Shown here: piece after piece, positions 53,840 to 64,000 of the stretch | How positions within the stretch are numbered: position 1 is the stretch's first letter | Layout: each line of letters starts with the position of its first letter | NCBI GenBank assembly: GCA_030267565.1 | Contig: BRXU01000030.1 | Coordinates: 1,196,001-1,260,000, forward strand | Length of the DNA: 64,000 nt | Direction: 5' to 3' | DNA from: Pleodorina starrii | Taxonomy: Eukaryota > Chlorophyta > Chlorophyceae > Chlamydomonadales > Volvocaceae | Notes under the pieces: model-generated | The model's input: only the letters and a program-made list of their open reading frames with translations | What the model was told of the DNA's origin: nothing | The model's database searches: none | Translations under genes and position numbers: made by a program

Positions 53840-55784
53840 TGGGGTGATGGTGTAGTGGGTAGTAAGACTTGAAAACAAAGTAAGCTTGGAAAGATAGAAG
53901 AACCTGCGCGGAAGGATAGTTCACAAATAAATAAATGCATCGTGAGGCATTCGTTGCACAAAAGCCGAGCTAGCTAACGACCCGTAACTGGCGCGTGGCG
54001 TCTCCTACTTGATATTGCGGAGAAGCCTTTTCCTAAGCGTTGAGTTGTTCACCACGGCAATGCCGCTACTGCGGCAAAATAAAGCAGTAACCAGCCGCGC
54101 GGATCAACAAGTCCATCGCGCAACAAGTCGTCCCTTACCAAATGTAAGTCCAGCAGCTGACGGTTGAGAAGCGTCTATCCGTAGGCCTTGCTTGTCGGGG
54201 GACCACCTAGCTTCACGTGCTTTATGTAAGCCCAGAGAGCGAAGAAGTCCAAGTGGTGACTTGAAAGAGGACCACAATTGATATGACGGATTCTCTACGT
54301 AGAATCCTAGCTGGATTCTAACTGGAATGACAAACAGTGAACCTTCTCGCATTCTTATGCGGACCGAAAATCTGCAATGCGGCGAGCCGTACAGGCAGTA
54401 CCGTATGCCGTCAACTACCTTGCTAGCATAGATACACGGCTTACGTAACCATCGCTGCGTTGCGAGTCGCAAATCCCGCCTGATTTGCAATGATTGGTCG
54501 TCTCAGCACTCTCCCCAGCAATCTGCATGCAGCAGCTGGCGCCGCGATGTTGGTTGCTTTCTTGTAGACGGCGAAATACAGTCGCTTGCTTCGATGTGCA
54601 TGCCTGTAAATTACCAAACCGCCACATGTTATGAAATCGGCTTTGTTTACGGGTTTCTGGGCAGACTTTAGCCGCTCGCGGTGTGCTGATGACGACGCGT
54701 GGCCGTTTCGTTCTTATCATACATTAGTCATGCATGATACATTATGCATCATCGGCCTCTCCAGCGTACCCAAAACTCTGTAAATACATCAAATGAATTT
54801 TATTCAGCAACATGTAAAGTAAGTCTCAGGATTTCTGCCTTGAGCTTACATGCATTTATGTATGCGTCTTTTCAATTCCCGGCGACATGCAATAACCAAT
54901 GGCCGACCGGCGCCACCACTTCGTCACTGTATTAATACTGTCTGTTTGATTATAGGGCGATTTTGACTGGCAAATTTCCCCTCCCCACGACGCTGTCGGC
55001 ATGCATATTACGTAGGCCCAAAACATGGACAATGCAAATTATTAATATTGGAGAGCCCAATCATTCACGAATTGATATAATGATATGTTTTATTTTGCAC
55101 GTATTTCGACACACATGAATATACTTTTATCATTGTGTTTGCTAGCGCCGGCCGGGCGGGTGTTAGAAGCAGAATCTGCGATTATTATTTCACGCAAGTA
55201 TATCCTGAAGTAAAATTACGCTTTTAATTAAATATATGCTTAATTGTGTAGGTCCTCGCTTTTGGCGAGGATGCCGATGATGAGCCAAGAAACGGCAAAG
55301 AAACACGTAGAGAGACCAAGATCGACCTGCCTTGGGTGCTAGGGAGAAGGGAGGCGGGCGAGGGCCAGCCACCCAAGAGAATCAACATGAGTCAGCCAGC
55401 CACACGACTTTTCCTGCAAGAGGACTGCTCGGATGTTTGCGGTCAGTTGCGAAACACACTGCAATGCTACATCGTTGCAGGGCAGTTGCTGGGGCCGTTG
55501 GAGGCAACGCTGCGTCGGTTGCGACGCGACGGAAGTAGGTAGTACGTACGGCGCTTTCCAGTCACGTAATAAAATTGTCACAAGGACAATTGCCGCTCCA
55601 GCAAGAATCCCTTAGGGATTCTACGTACGGTAGGAATCAGACAGCAGAAGTGGCTGGCCTTCATTCCTCATTTATTAGCCAATCAAGTGGGTAGGTAGGC
55701 TTCTCTATTCGGGAGTCGAAGTCACGCACGGAACACAAAACGAAGGCGCTCGTCGTCTGCTTTTTAAACGCCGTCACACGCACT
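53840..55784. other. Spacer between divergent genes A2 and B2
   Basis: This holds the presumed promoters of A2 and B2 and aligns with the A1/B1 spacer in its outer parts (54110-54800 and 55160-55780). The middle (about 54760-55200) is AT-rich. The hairpin TCCTCGC/GCGAGGA at about 55253-55271 and the small inverted repeat around TCTACGTAGA near 54293 are kept from unit 1. No gene is supported. Confidence 0.55.
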
Positions 55785-57053
55785 ATGATGTCATCAGCGG
55801 ACCGCTTTGGCAACGTGCGGAGTATGGCCGCCATGCGACCTCTTTGCGCGTCGCGGCCCTGTGCAGCGGATGATGGTTGTTGGACGCAGGGCCAGCTGCC
55901 GCCATTATTCCAGTCGCCCAACGGCGGTCGTCCCGCAGCAGGCCATGTTACAGTAGTCGACATTCCCGGATTTATTCCAGATGGAAGCTCTGCTGCTCAG
56001 CCGCCGTCAACGGTGCACCCACGACTGGGTAATAACCCGCAGCAGCAGCAGCAGCAGCGCAACACTGTCACCAACGCCACCGCCGACTTCGCACTGGAGC
56101 TTGTCAAGCCCGGCAAATCGTGCACCAACGGCAGCAGCTCGCGGCAGCAGGGCTGGCGGCGGCCGAATGCTGTCAACGCTCCTCGCCCCCGCCGTATCGC
56201 ATGGGTGGAGACCTCCTCATCAAGTGTTTCCGGCGCGTCCGCAAACAAGCTGCTGGAGGAGCCGTTGCCTGTCCTCTGCACGGATGTGTACCCGGCGGCA
56301 TGGCTGAATGATGAAAACATCCCAGACGTCGAGCAGTCGTCACAACAGTGGTGCACTACTCCACTGATAAAGACTGCTGCGGGGCCGACTGCTGCGCGCC
56401 GCATCGCCTGGCCTGACCTTTTTGATGCTGCTGTTAATCAGCCGCAGTGCACACCGACGACGCGGGCTGCTGCTGCAGTGCACCCACCGCAGCTGCGCCA
56501 TCCCGCCGATACCCAGCAGCCCGAGCCACCACAGACGCGCATTCTGAGGAAGGCGGCGGCTGGGGCTGCGCACCCGGAGCCGCCGCCGCGGCGTCTCCCA
56601 AATAAGGAGCCACGGCCAACTACGTCGTCTTCGCAGTTGCAGGCTGCGACTGCTGGGGCGGCTGCGCACCCAGGCTGGCTGGCCCGTCTTTACCGGAAGG
56701 CGCACCCTGCTGCTGCTGGGCTGCTCAGCAAGTGCCCAAGCAGCCTCGCGGCCGCCCATGGAAGCGAGTGCGCTGATGCTGATGCTGATGATACGGATCT
56801 GGACGACCCCCTGACCTTCATCCTCGGCAGTGGTCTCAGCAGGGACGACAGCCTTGCGCAACCTGTGCGTCCTCGCCCAGTGTGGCCGAGCCTGCTGCTG
56901 GCTGATAGGAACGGCGCTTCTTCCTCTGCTGCCGCTTGCCCGCCCCCGGTTCGCACAGAGGAAGATGAGGACAGCGATCGATATGACGCAGTGACCGAAG
57001 CCATGTTGGCCGCCTGCGCTGCTCTCAAGGCAGCTGCCACCACCGGAGCGTGA
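55785..57053 (+). CDS. Family B protein, copy B2 (novel family)
   Basis: The frame opens at ATG 55785 (MMSSADRFGNVRSMA) and runs 422 codons to TGA. It matches B1 over its whole length: DGCWTQGQLPPLFQSPNGGR, VVDIPGFIPDGSSAAQPP, RRIAWVETSSSSVSG, PAAWLNDENIPDVEQSSQ, RRIAWPDLFDAA, HPGWLARLYRKAHPAA, LDDPLTFILGSG, RPVWPSLLLADRNGASSSAA and an acidic C-terminal stretch EEDEDSDRYDAVTEAMLAAC. Differences from B1 are substitutions and in-frame gains or losses, mainly in Gln, Ala and Pro runs. That pattern, in a duplicated region with many non-coding indels, supports protein function. No known family, signal peptide or membrane helix is seen. Confidence 0.7.
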   Translation: MMSSADRFGNVRSMAAMRPLCASRPCAADDGCWTQGQLPPLFQSPNGGRPAAGHVTVVDIPGFIPDGSSAAQPPSTVHPRLGNNPQQQQQQRNTVTNATADFALELVKPGKSCTNGSSSRQQGWRRPNAVNAPRPRRIAWVETSSSSVSGASANKLLEEPLPVLCTDVYPAAWLNDENIPDVEQSSQQWCTTPLIKTAAGPTAARRIAWPDLFDAAVNQPQCTPTTRAAAAVHPPQLRHPADTQQPEPPQTRILRKAAAGAAHPEPPPRRLPNKEPRPTTSSSQLQAATAGAAAHPGWLARLYRKAHPAAAGLLSKCPSSLAAAHGSECADADADDTDLDDPLTFILGSGLSRDDSLAQPVRPRPVWPSLLLADRNGASSSAAACPPPVRTEEDEDSDRYDAVTEAMLAACAALKAAATTGA

Positions 57054-57689
57054 GAACACCGATGCGACTGTTGGCTGGCTAGCTGCTGGTGCGTGTTTCG
57101 TGTTACCCGTTAATTTCCCCCATCAGCGTATTCAGTTCTATGCGTTTCAGACGAGTGTGGCGGTAGTCGGTAGGATGCATGCATGTTGTCGGCTTCGTCA
57201 CTTGGCCCACTTTCGTAAACCGGGATGCGGCGTGAGGTCGTTCCCCCGTCGGATGAAGCTGATGAAGCAGCTACGGATGCTGCAGAGTTTTACTAAAGCA
57301 GTAAGATGACGTCATTCTGGCGCTGTTTCCTAAATACAGGAAATAAAATCGCAGATTGACATTGACATGCGTGCGTGTTCCTTTTTACCTCTCTCGAGGC
57401 GCGCGGCCTGGGTCCGTGCCCCCAAGCTGCGTGCCCTGTACCTGCGTGCCATCTGCTGCCATGGCATGGTGGTTTATGGCATGGTAATTTCCCAAACAGG
57501 ATCACATACTTACCGCCGGCGGGCGGTCAAAATGCAACAGTAAAAAGAATTAAGGGTGGCAAAAAATTCCGTGCTCAGATATCCTACATGCTGGACAATT
57601 TGCTTCTCCCGGCCTTCTTCAAGCCATATCATCAACTACATCAGCACATAATCGATGTCTGCGTTGCATCGGACATACAGCCTGAACAT

Positions 57690-57908
57690 CTATCGTGCGG
57701 GGAATGGCGGTCGCTCCCCGCATCCTCAACAACTCACAGCGGCTCCTGCGTGAAGGAGACGGCTGGGCAACCGTTCCAGCAGCAGCCACGCGACCGCAGC
57801 AGCCCTGACCGCAATGCTGCACATTGCCCCGCACCGATGGAAATTGCCGGACTTATCCCCGAGAGTGCAGCCCAGATGCCGCCGCGGTCGGCGTCGGTTC
57901 GACAATAG
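57690..57908 (+). pseudogene. Family A pseudogene, N-terminal fragment (A6)
   Basis: The segment reads RGMAVAPRILNNSQRLLREG and GDGW in one frame, then DRNAAHCPAPMEIAGLIPES in another, both matching the N-terminus of the full A genes. It is frameshifted and stops at 57906-57908. It lies downstream of B2, at the same relative place as A5 downstream of B1. Confidence 0.65.
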
Positions 57909-59348
57909 GCATGTGTCCACCCATCCATGCTGTTGCGGACCGCGGGCGTGCCGGCACGCAAGCGCCATGATCACATCGGCCCAGCCGCCGACGGGCAGGT
58001 CACCGAGCGAGTGAGGAGCGGGTCAGAGGCAATGCGGGGTGCAATGAATAGGAGCGCATCGATCGAACACACGGTCTGCGCCGCCGTGCCTGAATTGCAT
58101 ATTAATCCCGGTCCGGGAAGAGTTCCCCCGATGCATGATGACGGACTGACGAGGGTGGGGGTGGAGGTGCGGGAGCCAAAGCCAACGCCATGCCGTTCCT
58201 CGTTCGGCGTCGGATGTCATCACGCACAGGCACCGAGTCGAGGCAAATGCTGCACTGCGGAGGCCCTTCAATGCACAACTTGCTTTCTGGTCTGACGAGA
58301 AAGCGGGGAAGTTAGAAGCATGAGGCCGAACAGGGCGGGGGCCTGTTCTATATTGCGGCGGTAGGTGTGCCGTGCCATGCGTTACCTTACTTCGGTACGT
58401 AGGTACTGCTCGAGTAGGGGGATATATGTCGATGCCAGGGGGTTGCGTGTGCTGGTGACTTGTCATCGTCTTGTGGGCAAGCCACCTTGTACACAGCGCT
58501 AGCTAGAGCGAGGTGCCTTTGGGCATTGTAGAACGTAGCTTCATGGATGGAGCCTCTCAGATCAGATCGGAGAGTCATCGATCCCAAACGGCGCCAGCCA
58601 CGCAGCAATGCCTGGCTGGGCGGGGAAAGCTAGGCGCGATAAGCAAGCAGCTTCGTTTTAACGACATACAGTTTAATATGACAAGGCAAGCAGGATGGGT
58701 ACCCTTGCTTGCTTTTATATGTCCTCGTTGTATGTGGAGACGTGGAGAGCGTGGAGCTGAGAATGAACCGGCGAGATAGAGCGGGTGATAACAAAGAAAC
58801 GAAGGGACACGATGGGTCGCGGATTTGAAACGACGTGAAAGGACGATCAACAAACGAACGGCACCGGAAGCCGACCGGCCCGGTTGAAATCGTACATTCG
58901 TTGTATTGTGCTGCTGCCCATATAACTCCCCTCCATCCCCGAGGAATAAAGCATTTATGGAAGCTGGATTGGAACGTTGGCATGCGTGTCACTTGTTTGG
59001 GCAAGCGATCGACCGCACTTCTACTTCACAGCAGCCATTCGTTAAGAGCGCCTACCTTCCTGCTGCGTGGTAGACGACGCAGATCACCGACCAGATCGCC
59101 TACACATAGACTGAAAATAATCGATGCGTTGATTGATGTGCGTGCTGCTGGATGGAGCTGATGGAGCGGTCCAGCTGGCTCGCTCCGGCCGGATCTATCC
59201 TTGCTTTGCTCATTTCTCTCGCTGGTACGTACATACCGATGGATGGGTGGGGCTGGTAAATGACTGCAGTATAGTGGACGTTTCGGTGTAACGAAGGGGT
59301 GCGTGTCTGGACATGAAGGGCAGCCGTCATATGTATTTCATATCGGCC
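57909..59348. other. Distal spacer of unit 2, no gene seen
   Basis: Diverged remnants of family A sequence may continue to about 58020. The rest aligns in blocks with 48300-49560. No open frame looks coding. Confidence 0.45.
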
Positions 59349-59945
59349 TTACTTGCGAGAGCGGCATACAGCCTTACTTGATAGCACGGCGCAAAGCCTT
59401 GAAGGGCTTGCTGAGAGCACCACAGCCAGCAGCAGGCATGTTTGCGCTCGGCCCCCTGCCGTTCCAGGGAAGGTGCGGAGCTGAGGAGCTAGCTGGACGA
59501 GCACGGGCTAGTCCGTCTCCACGTACTCCAAGTCCTCCCCTTCCCCCACGGACTCAAGGCTCAGGTGGCGGAGGGCACGGGCTCGTCAATTTATTTCCTC
59601 TCCAGCACCCTCGCCCATTGGGAACGTGACCCTAGGTATATAGGGAGGTGTAGATGAGTTGCTGGGCTATCGAAGAGGGCGGGTGACCGCTCGACCACAT
59701 CATCCTCAGTAGATAGTGCCATCCCATACCTAGGAAACCTCAAGCGGGAGGTTGCCACGCGGCGGGCGTGCGTCCGTGTCCTCATCCCAAGCGCCCTGCC
59801 CTCTCAGTGGGGGCAATTGATTGAAGGATCGGAAGTTGATTGGCAACATCACTGAAGCGGATTGCTCCCCTTCCGGGTCCGCGTGGGCTGCCCACGCAGT
59901 GCGGATATCCGTGCTTGTATGCAGTGGTGCTGCCCCTAACGTCCG
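59349..59945 (-). pseudogene. Family A pseudogene A4 (C-terminal half, minus)
   Basis: Read on the minus strand it gives fragments matching a RTAWADPEGEQSASV region, a DTDARPPRGNLPLE region, an ESVGEGEDLEYVETD segment followed by a stop, and a C-terminal module damaged by insertion (AAGCGALSKPFKALRRAIK then stop). Several frameshifts and internal stops are present. It is head-to-head with A3 and shares inverted sequence with it. Confidence 0.65.
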
Positions 59946-61115
59946 GGACTCATCCCCGAGGCCCCAACCCTGACGCCGACGCGGCCTCGGTTCGACAATA
60001 GGCAAATGCCCATCGAGGCCTTTGCGGACCGCTGGGTTGCCGGTACGGGGCAACATCACAGGATCGGAGGCAGTGCGCTGGTCATGTACAGGGGCGCATC
60101 ACACGACCTGCGCAGGAGAGCCAGGGGCACGTTCTTGGCCTGGTCTGAGGCCTCAAACGCCCCTAGCTACCCCACCGACGTTATTAGGGGCAGCACCACT
60201 GCATACAAACTCGAGCCAGTGGTCGAGCAGGTGCCCGTCTTCCGGTTCGAGGAAGGCCCTCCGCTGCGCACGGATATCCGCACGGCGTGGGCGGACCCGG
60301 AAGGGGAGCAATCCGCTTCAGTGGTGTTAGTTTCTAATCAACTTCCGATCCTTCAGTCCATTGCCCTCACTGCGGCGACAGGGCGCTTGCGAGGAGGACA
60401 CGGACGCGCCCCCGCTGCACCGCAACTCCGCTTGAGTCATCCCAGGTATGGGATGGATCGATGGCACAATTGAGGGTGAGATGTGCGAGGGTCACGTTCC
60501 CAGTGGGCGAGGGTGCTGGGGAGGATGAAGTCGACGACATCGTGCCCTCCGGCCACCTGAGCATCGAGTCCGTGGGGGAAGGGGAGGACTTGGAGGACGG
60601 CGAGATGGACGAGCCCGCGCTGGTCCACATCCACATCCTCAGCCCCGTATCTTCCATTGATTGGCAGGGCGCCGGGTACGAGGAGGCCTCCGCCCCTCAG
60701 ATCCTCGACCCCGTTTCTCTCTGAAGCGAGGGCGCAATGAATGATGAGAAGACGCGCGTCGGAGGCGCCCGCTCCCCTCCTGCTTCATCACCCGGGGATG
60801 TCGTTGCGAATGGAGGCCCCTGAGATTGAGGCGGGAGGCGGACGAGGCGGCACCTTCCATTCGCGTCGTGGCAAGTAGCGCTGCTGCGCGTCCTCTTTCT
60901 TGGCGTGGAGGAGCGCCTTACTTGCTGTGGAGCGGGCTGCTCCAGCGTATAGGCGCCCGAGCACCCCCGCGCCCACCACCTTCAAGAAGGCGCCTACGAG
61001 GGCACGCAAGACAGCGTGCGAGGCGCCCGACAAGAGGGCATGCACGTGGCGGTGTGCAGCAAGGTAAGGGTGGTGAAGAGTCGGCCGCAAACATGCCGGC
61101 TGGCTGCAGTGGTTT
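59946..61115 (+). pseudogene. Family A pseudogene A3 (plus), nearly full length
   Basis: From 59946 to 60473 one frame reads GLIPEAPTLTPTRPRFDNRQ, MPIEAFADRWVAGTG, FLAWSEASNAPSYPTDV, VVEQVPVFRFEEGPP and ADPEGEQSASVV, closely matching A2, then meets a stop after a deletion. A second frame (60461-60724) gives LSIESVGEGEDLEDGEMDEP and ALVHIHILSPVSS. A third (60826 onward) gives DEAAPSIRVVASSAAARPL and VQQGKGGEESAANMPAGC, after which the C-terminal module is disrupted. Recent decay is likely, since most motifs remain readable. Alternatively it could be an expressed truncated protein ending at 60473. Confidence 0.65.
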
Positions 61116-62868
61116 AAGCCCTTCAAGGGATGGATGGATGGACCACAGGGAATGGATGCGTGTCCTTGTAAACTTTGGAGATATGATACAATTTCACTGC
61201 ATGCGTGTCCTCGGTATGCTGAGGCGTCCAAGTAGTGCGTGTGTGGCTGCAGTGGGCTATAAGTCAGGGGATGGGATTATTCAAGTAGTGCCGTACGTAG
61301 GTAGGTAGGTACAGGCCAAGTCTGGGCCAAGGGTTCGGAACCGTGCATGTAAATGTGCGGCGCGGGGGACCTCCTTCCGCGTTCGCTTTACATTCCAGCC
61401 GCAAAGTCGACCTGTACACTAGCATGCAGACCGCGCGTCTCACAGCACGACACAGCACGACAATCGCGCGTTTATACATGTGCCGTCTCACACTCACAGA
61501 ATGACAGAATGACAGTATGACAGGCATACTTGTTACATACGAATGTCTACCAACTGCGTGAGACTAGATTTGCAGAAAGTCGTCATCACCCATCTCTCTC
61601 AATCATGAGCACGGTCGAGCAAGCATGTATGCTGAACACGGTCGGTCTTGACCGTAGTTGCGGTATTGATTGGGGGCCGTGCTCGAGCACGGTCATGACC
61701 GAAAGTACGGTGCATGCCATCCATAGCTCTCACCCATCCGTCTTGCAGTGCATATATACCGGGGCCATTCGCATTCGCATAGCATTTGTAATTGTTTTTA
61801 TGCAGCATGTTTCCACCGACAGGGGCTTTTTTGGGCGGGGCCCCCAGCGCGGAGCGCCCATACGTGTAACGGACGGACCAAACGTAATGTCTCGCCCGAC
61901 GGAAACACGATGTGCGCAACATATTACATACATTCTATACTGCAGTATACTGCAAGGTATCTTTCCTGCGTGTAGCCAAACCTCTTCCTCATCAGTAAAG
62001 CCGCTCGCTCGCTCGCCGGGTAGTTAACGTATGTAATAGTGTGCATGGGTAGAAGGATGACGGGAGGCGCTGGCAACGAAGTGTGGAGTTCCATGAGACG
62101 GGGCGCGTGACACACAGGAAGCAAGGCAAGCAGCGTGGGGTTACAGGAGTTTTCGTGTTTAGCCAACACGAAAAGAGATAGAGCAGCTAGCCCGGAAATT
62201 CCGGTGGGTGTGTAAGCATTAGACCCACAGAGTCGTGCGATCGCACTATGTAGCTGTTATCCAGCTCCTCTGTAATTAATTAATTAATTAGTGTAAGCAC
62301 CGTCGCAGCAAACGGCAGGGTCCTACGCAACGCCTGGATGAGCGGCCATGGGATATGGCCATACATACCCGCTATCCTTCCCTCATCAAGTGCATACTGC
62401 ACACAGCGACGGGACCCGTATAAATAGTAACGTTCTGTGGATGATCAGATTGTATGGTCAAAAGTCTCCCTAAAGTATTGTAGTGGACACTCAAAATCGA
62501 AAAAATAAAATTTAAAATCCTCAATTTTTTGGGCAAAAAAGATATTGGTATCCTAAGATAGCATCCACCACCCAATGCACCCATCCAGCCAAGCAACATC
62601 CATTATATACCCTGCCTGGTAAGGACACATCCGCCCGGCTCCCCGTCAGCGGGCGATCAATCTATATTTGCATCCGTTGGCCGGCAACCGTTCATCACGA
62701 GACAATCTCGTGTTGGCCAGTTAGTTGTTGGTTGGAAGTTGAATGGACGGAAGCTCCCTCTTGGTTATTGCGTGCTTCGTGCTTGCGCCTCTAACGGTGA
62801 CATGTGGCGGCTATCCGTTGCTAAGCTTCTGCTGCTCCTGCCGGCGGCAGGATTACTTATGCCGCTAG
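61116..62868. other. Intergenic region, no gene seen
   Basis: The part at 61340-61450 is an inverted copy of the flank that follows the A1 and A2 stop codons (38820-38960 and 51720-51800), so family A flanks extend here. A 16-bp palindrome CCGTGCTCGAGCACGG lies near 61677-61692 among other CACGGTC repeats. TAATTAATTAATTAATTA lies near 62274. The last part is the 3' flank of the ankyrin-like gene. Confidence 0.5.
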
Positions 62869-64000
62869 CTATGGAGGCGGAGGAGCTGCTGGTTGCCCCG
62901 GCACCTTCTGCTGCTGCTGCTGCCGCTGCTGTTCCAGCTGCTGCCGCTGCTGTTCCAGCTGCTGCCGCTGCTGTTCCAGCTGCTGCCGCTGCTGTTGCAT
63001 CTGCTGCTGCTGCTGTTGCATCTGCTGCTGCTGCCGTTGCATCTGCTGCTGCTGCCGTTGCAGCTGCTGCTGCAGCAGTTGCATCTGCTGCTGCTGCAGT
63101 TGCACCTGCTGCTGCTGCAGTTGCATCTGCTGCCCATGCTGCTGCAGCTGCACCAGCATCTCCAGCATATTCAGCACGGCCGTGCAATACTCATCGGGAT
63201 ACATTACCGGTGCCACCCTTGCTGCCCCGTTCCAGCGGTGGACCGGGCGACCGAGCTCCACCAATAAACGCAGCATGGGCACGGGCAAGCTTCTGGAATT
63301 GCAGTACTGCAGTACGAGCAGTGGGTCCCAGGGGCAGCCGAGCTGGTGAAGGCGGCGGAGCATAATCAGGTCGCTGTTTCGAGCGGCATTCAAGTAGGGC
63401 AAGCCATCGTTCTGCAAAAACAAAAATAAATGCACGTACGTACCCGGGCCCGTGCATGTGTTAATGTACGCGTATAATCAAGTGTGTATAGATGTTTCGG
63501 GGCATGAGGAGGAAAAGATAGATAGCCTAGCTGTGCATGCTGTTGTATGTCGGTTTGCCGTTATGTAGGTAACTACAAAGTGAGGGGGTCCCGCAGTGGA
63601 CTGCTGGTGACCCTGGCGTCTATCATACACGAGTAGATAGGTTGAACCGCCGCGGATTTTCCAGGATGGAAACTCCGCGGCGGTTCAACCTATCTACTCG
63701 TGTATGATAGACGCCAGGGTCACCAGTTTGTGTTCTAAATATGACGGACACGCACAGCACTTACCGGCAAGTGGCCGCCCTGCACCAGAATCCAATCCAG
63801 GGCCTCCATGCGGCCACAGGTGGCCGCGTTAGCGACAGCCTGCTGACCCCAGGCCCAGCCACGGCCCCGCAGCCAGGCCATCAGCTCAATGCTGCCGCTA
63901 CTGGCAGCCCGGTCCAACAGGTCGACCGCGTTGTCTGGAGTGACGCCCAGGGTCTCCACCGCCCAGGCCACCACGTGCAGATGGATGGCCCCCGCTGGCC
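62869..64000 (-). CDS. Ankyrin-like repeat protein with Gln-rich tail (5' end beyond window)
   Basis: Two exons are seen: 63765..64000, open to the edge, and 62869..63411, ending in TAG. The intron runs from a GTAAGT donor to a TTTTTGCAG acceptor, phase 0. Exon 1 reads DNAVDLLDRAASSGSIELM, WLRGRGWAWGQQAVANAA and GRMEALDWILVQGGHLP. Exon 2 continues with LPYLNAARNSDLIMLRRLHQ, LGCPWDPLLVL and VPMLRLLVELGRPV. This Ala-Ala/Gly-x-L/Trp-L/Gly-Cys-Pro-Trp pattern is typical of divergent ankyrin repeats common in green algae. After NMLEMLVQLQQHG the tail is Gln-rich (CAG-coded, about 62920-63140), likely coiled coil, ending in PPPP. It is probably a protein-binding scaffold; the specific role is unknown. 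Confidence 0.75.
63604..63726. mobile_element. Near-perfect 123-bp hairpin element in the ankyrin-gene intron
   Basis: The left arm begins CTGGTGACCCTGGCGTCTAT and the right arm ends with its exact reverse complement. The arms pair for over 50 bp (through GGTTGAACCGCCGCGGA), with only a few unpaired bases at the centre around CCAGGATGG. This is typical of a foldback or MITE-type insert. It lies wholly within the intron 63412-63764. No clear target-site duplication was identified. Confidence 0.8.

Larger units (their letters stand above)
51590..59340. repeat. Segmental duplication, unit 2 (A/B gene module)
   Basis: The second copy of the module at 38590-49560, in the same order and orientation: 3' flank, A2 (minus), spacer, B2 (plus), A6 fragment, distal spacer. 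It is shorter because it lacks the 42283-43007 element, the GC-rich block after it, and the SINE-like insert, and has smaller deletions in the distal spacer. Confidence 0.85.

Noticed and set aside
62739..63365. Plus-strand Ala-rich open frame
   Set aside because: Complement of the CAG-coded Gln tract of the ankyrin-like gene; the minus strand has ankyrin-like repeats and good splice sites.

Overview
The window is nuclear DNA from a green alga, most likely a volvocine (Chlamydomonas/Volvox relative). The left 37 kb is very GC-rich, with long Ala/Gly/Pro/Gln homopolymer-rich proteins, genes cut by many short introns with GTGAG donors and pyrimidine-CAG acceptors, CA/GT and G-run microsatellites inside introns, and a telomere-like tract of the Chlamydomonas TTTTAGGG type. 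No bacterial-style operons, CRISPR arrays, rRNA or convincing tRNA genes were seen. The species cannot be named from the sequence.

Layout. (1) 1-330: the 3' end of a gene, here called family A, that returns many times later. (2) 2,025-30,930, minus strand: one gene of about 29 kb that I reconstruct as 25 exons with matching intron phases. Its body is VPS8, the CORVET-specific subunit of endosomal tethering. Exon 2 alone is 9.36 kb and would give VPS8 an N-terminal extension of about 3,140 residues, low in complexity but dotted with acidic-aromatic motifs. The introns carry a 480-bp TGTGG satellite, a 22-bp minisatellite and two families of dispersed repeats. (3) 30.9-33.1 kb: a divergent intergenic region. 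(4) 33,106-37,122, plus: a 1,338-residue low-complexity protein with a multi-pass membrane C-terminus. (5) 38.6-61.1 kb: a less GC-rich cluster built from duplicated modules. Each of two large units holds a family A gene (minus) and a divergent family B gene (plus), followed by a broken family A 5' fragment. Between and after the units lie inverted duplications of family A ends: a 1.1-kb palindrome at 49.6-50.7 kb and a head-to-head pair at 59.35-61.1 kb. (6) 62,869-64,000, minus: the 3' part of an ankyrin-like repeat gene with a Gln-rich tail; its intron carries a near-perfect 123-bp hairpin element.

The two most interesting parts are the A/B cluster and the VPS8 extension. A and B proteins look distantly related: similar N-termini, a shared IPGxIP motif and repeated RR(I/T)AW motifs. 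They have opposite C-termini, a cationic Cys-containing helix in A and an acidic then Ala-rich helix in B. Reading frames are kept between the two full copies while the flanking DNA has gained transposons and indels. I recognise no known family for A or B. All homology calls are by eye; no searches were run.
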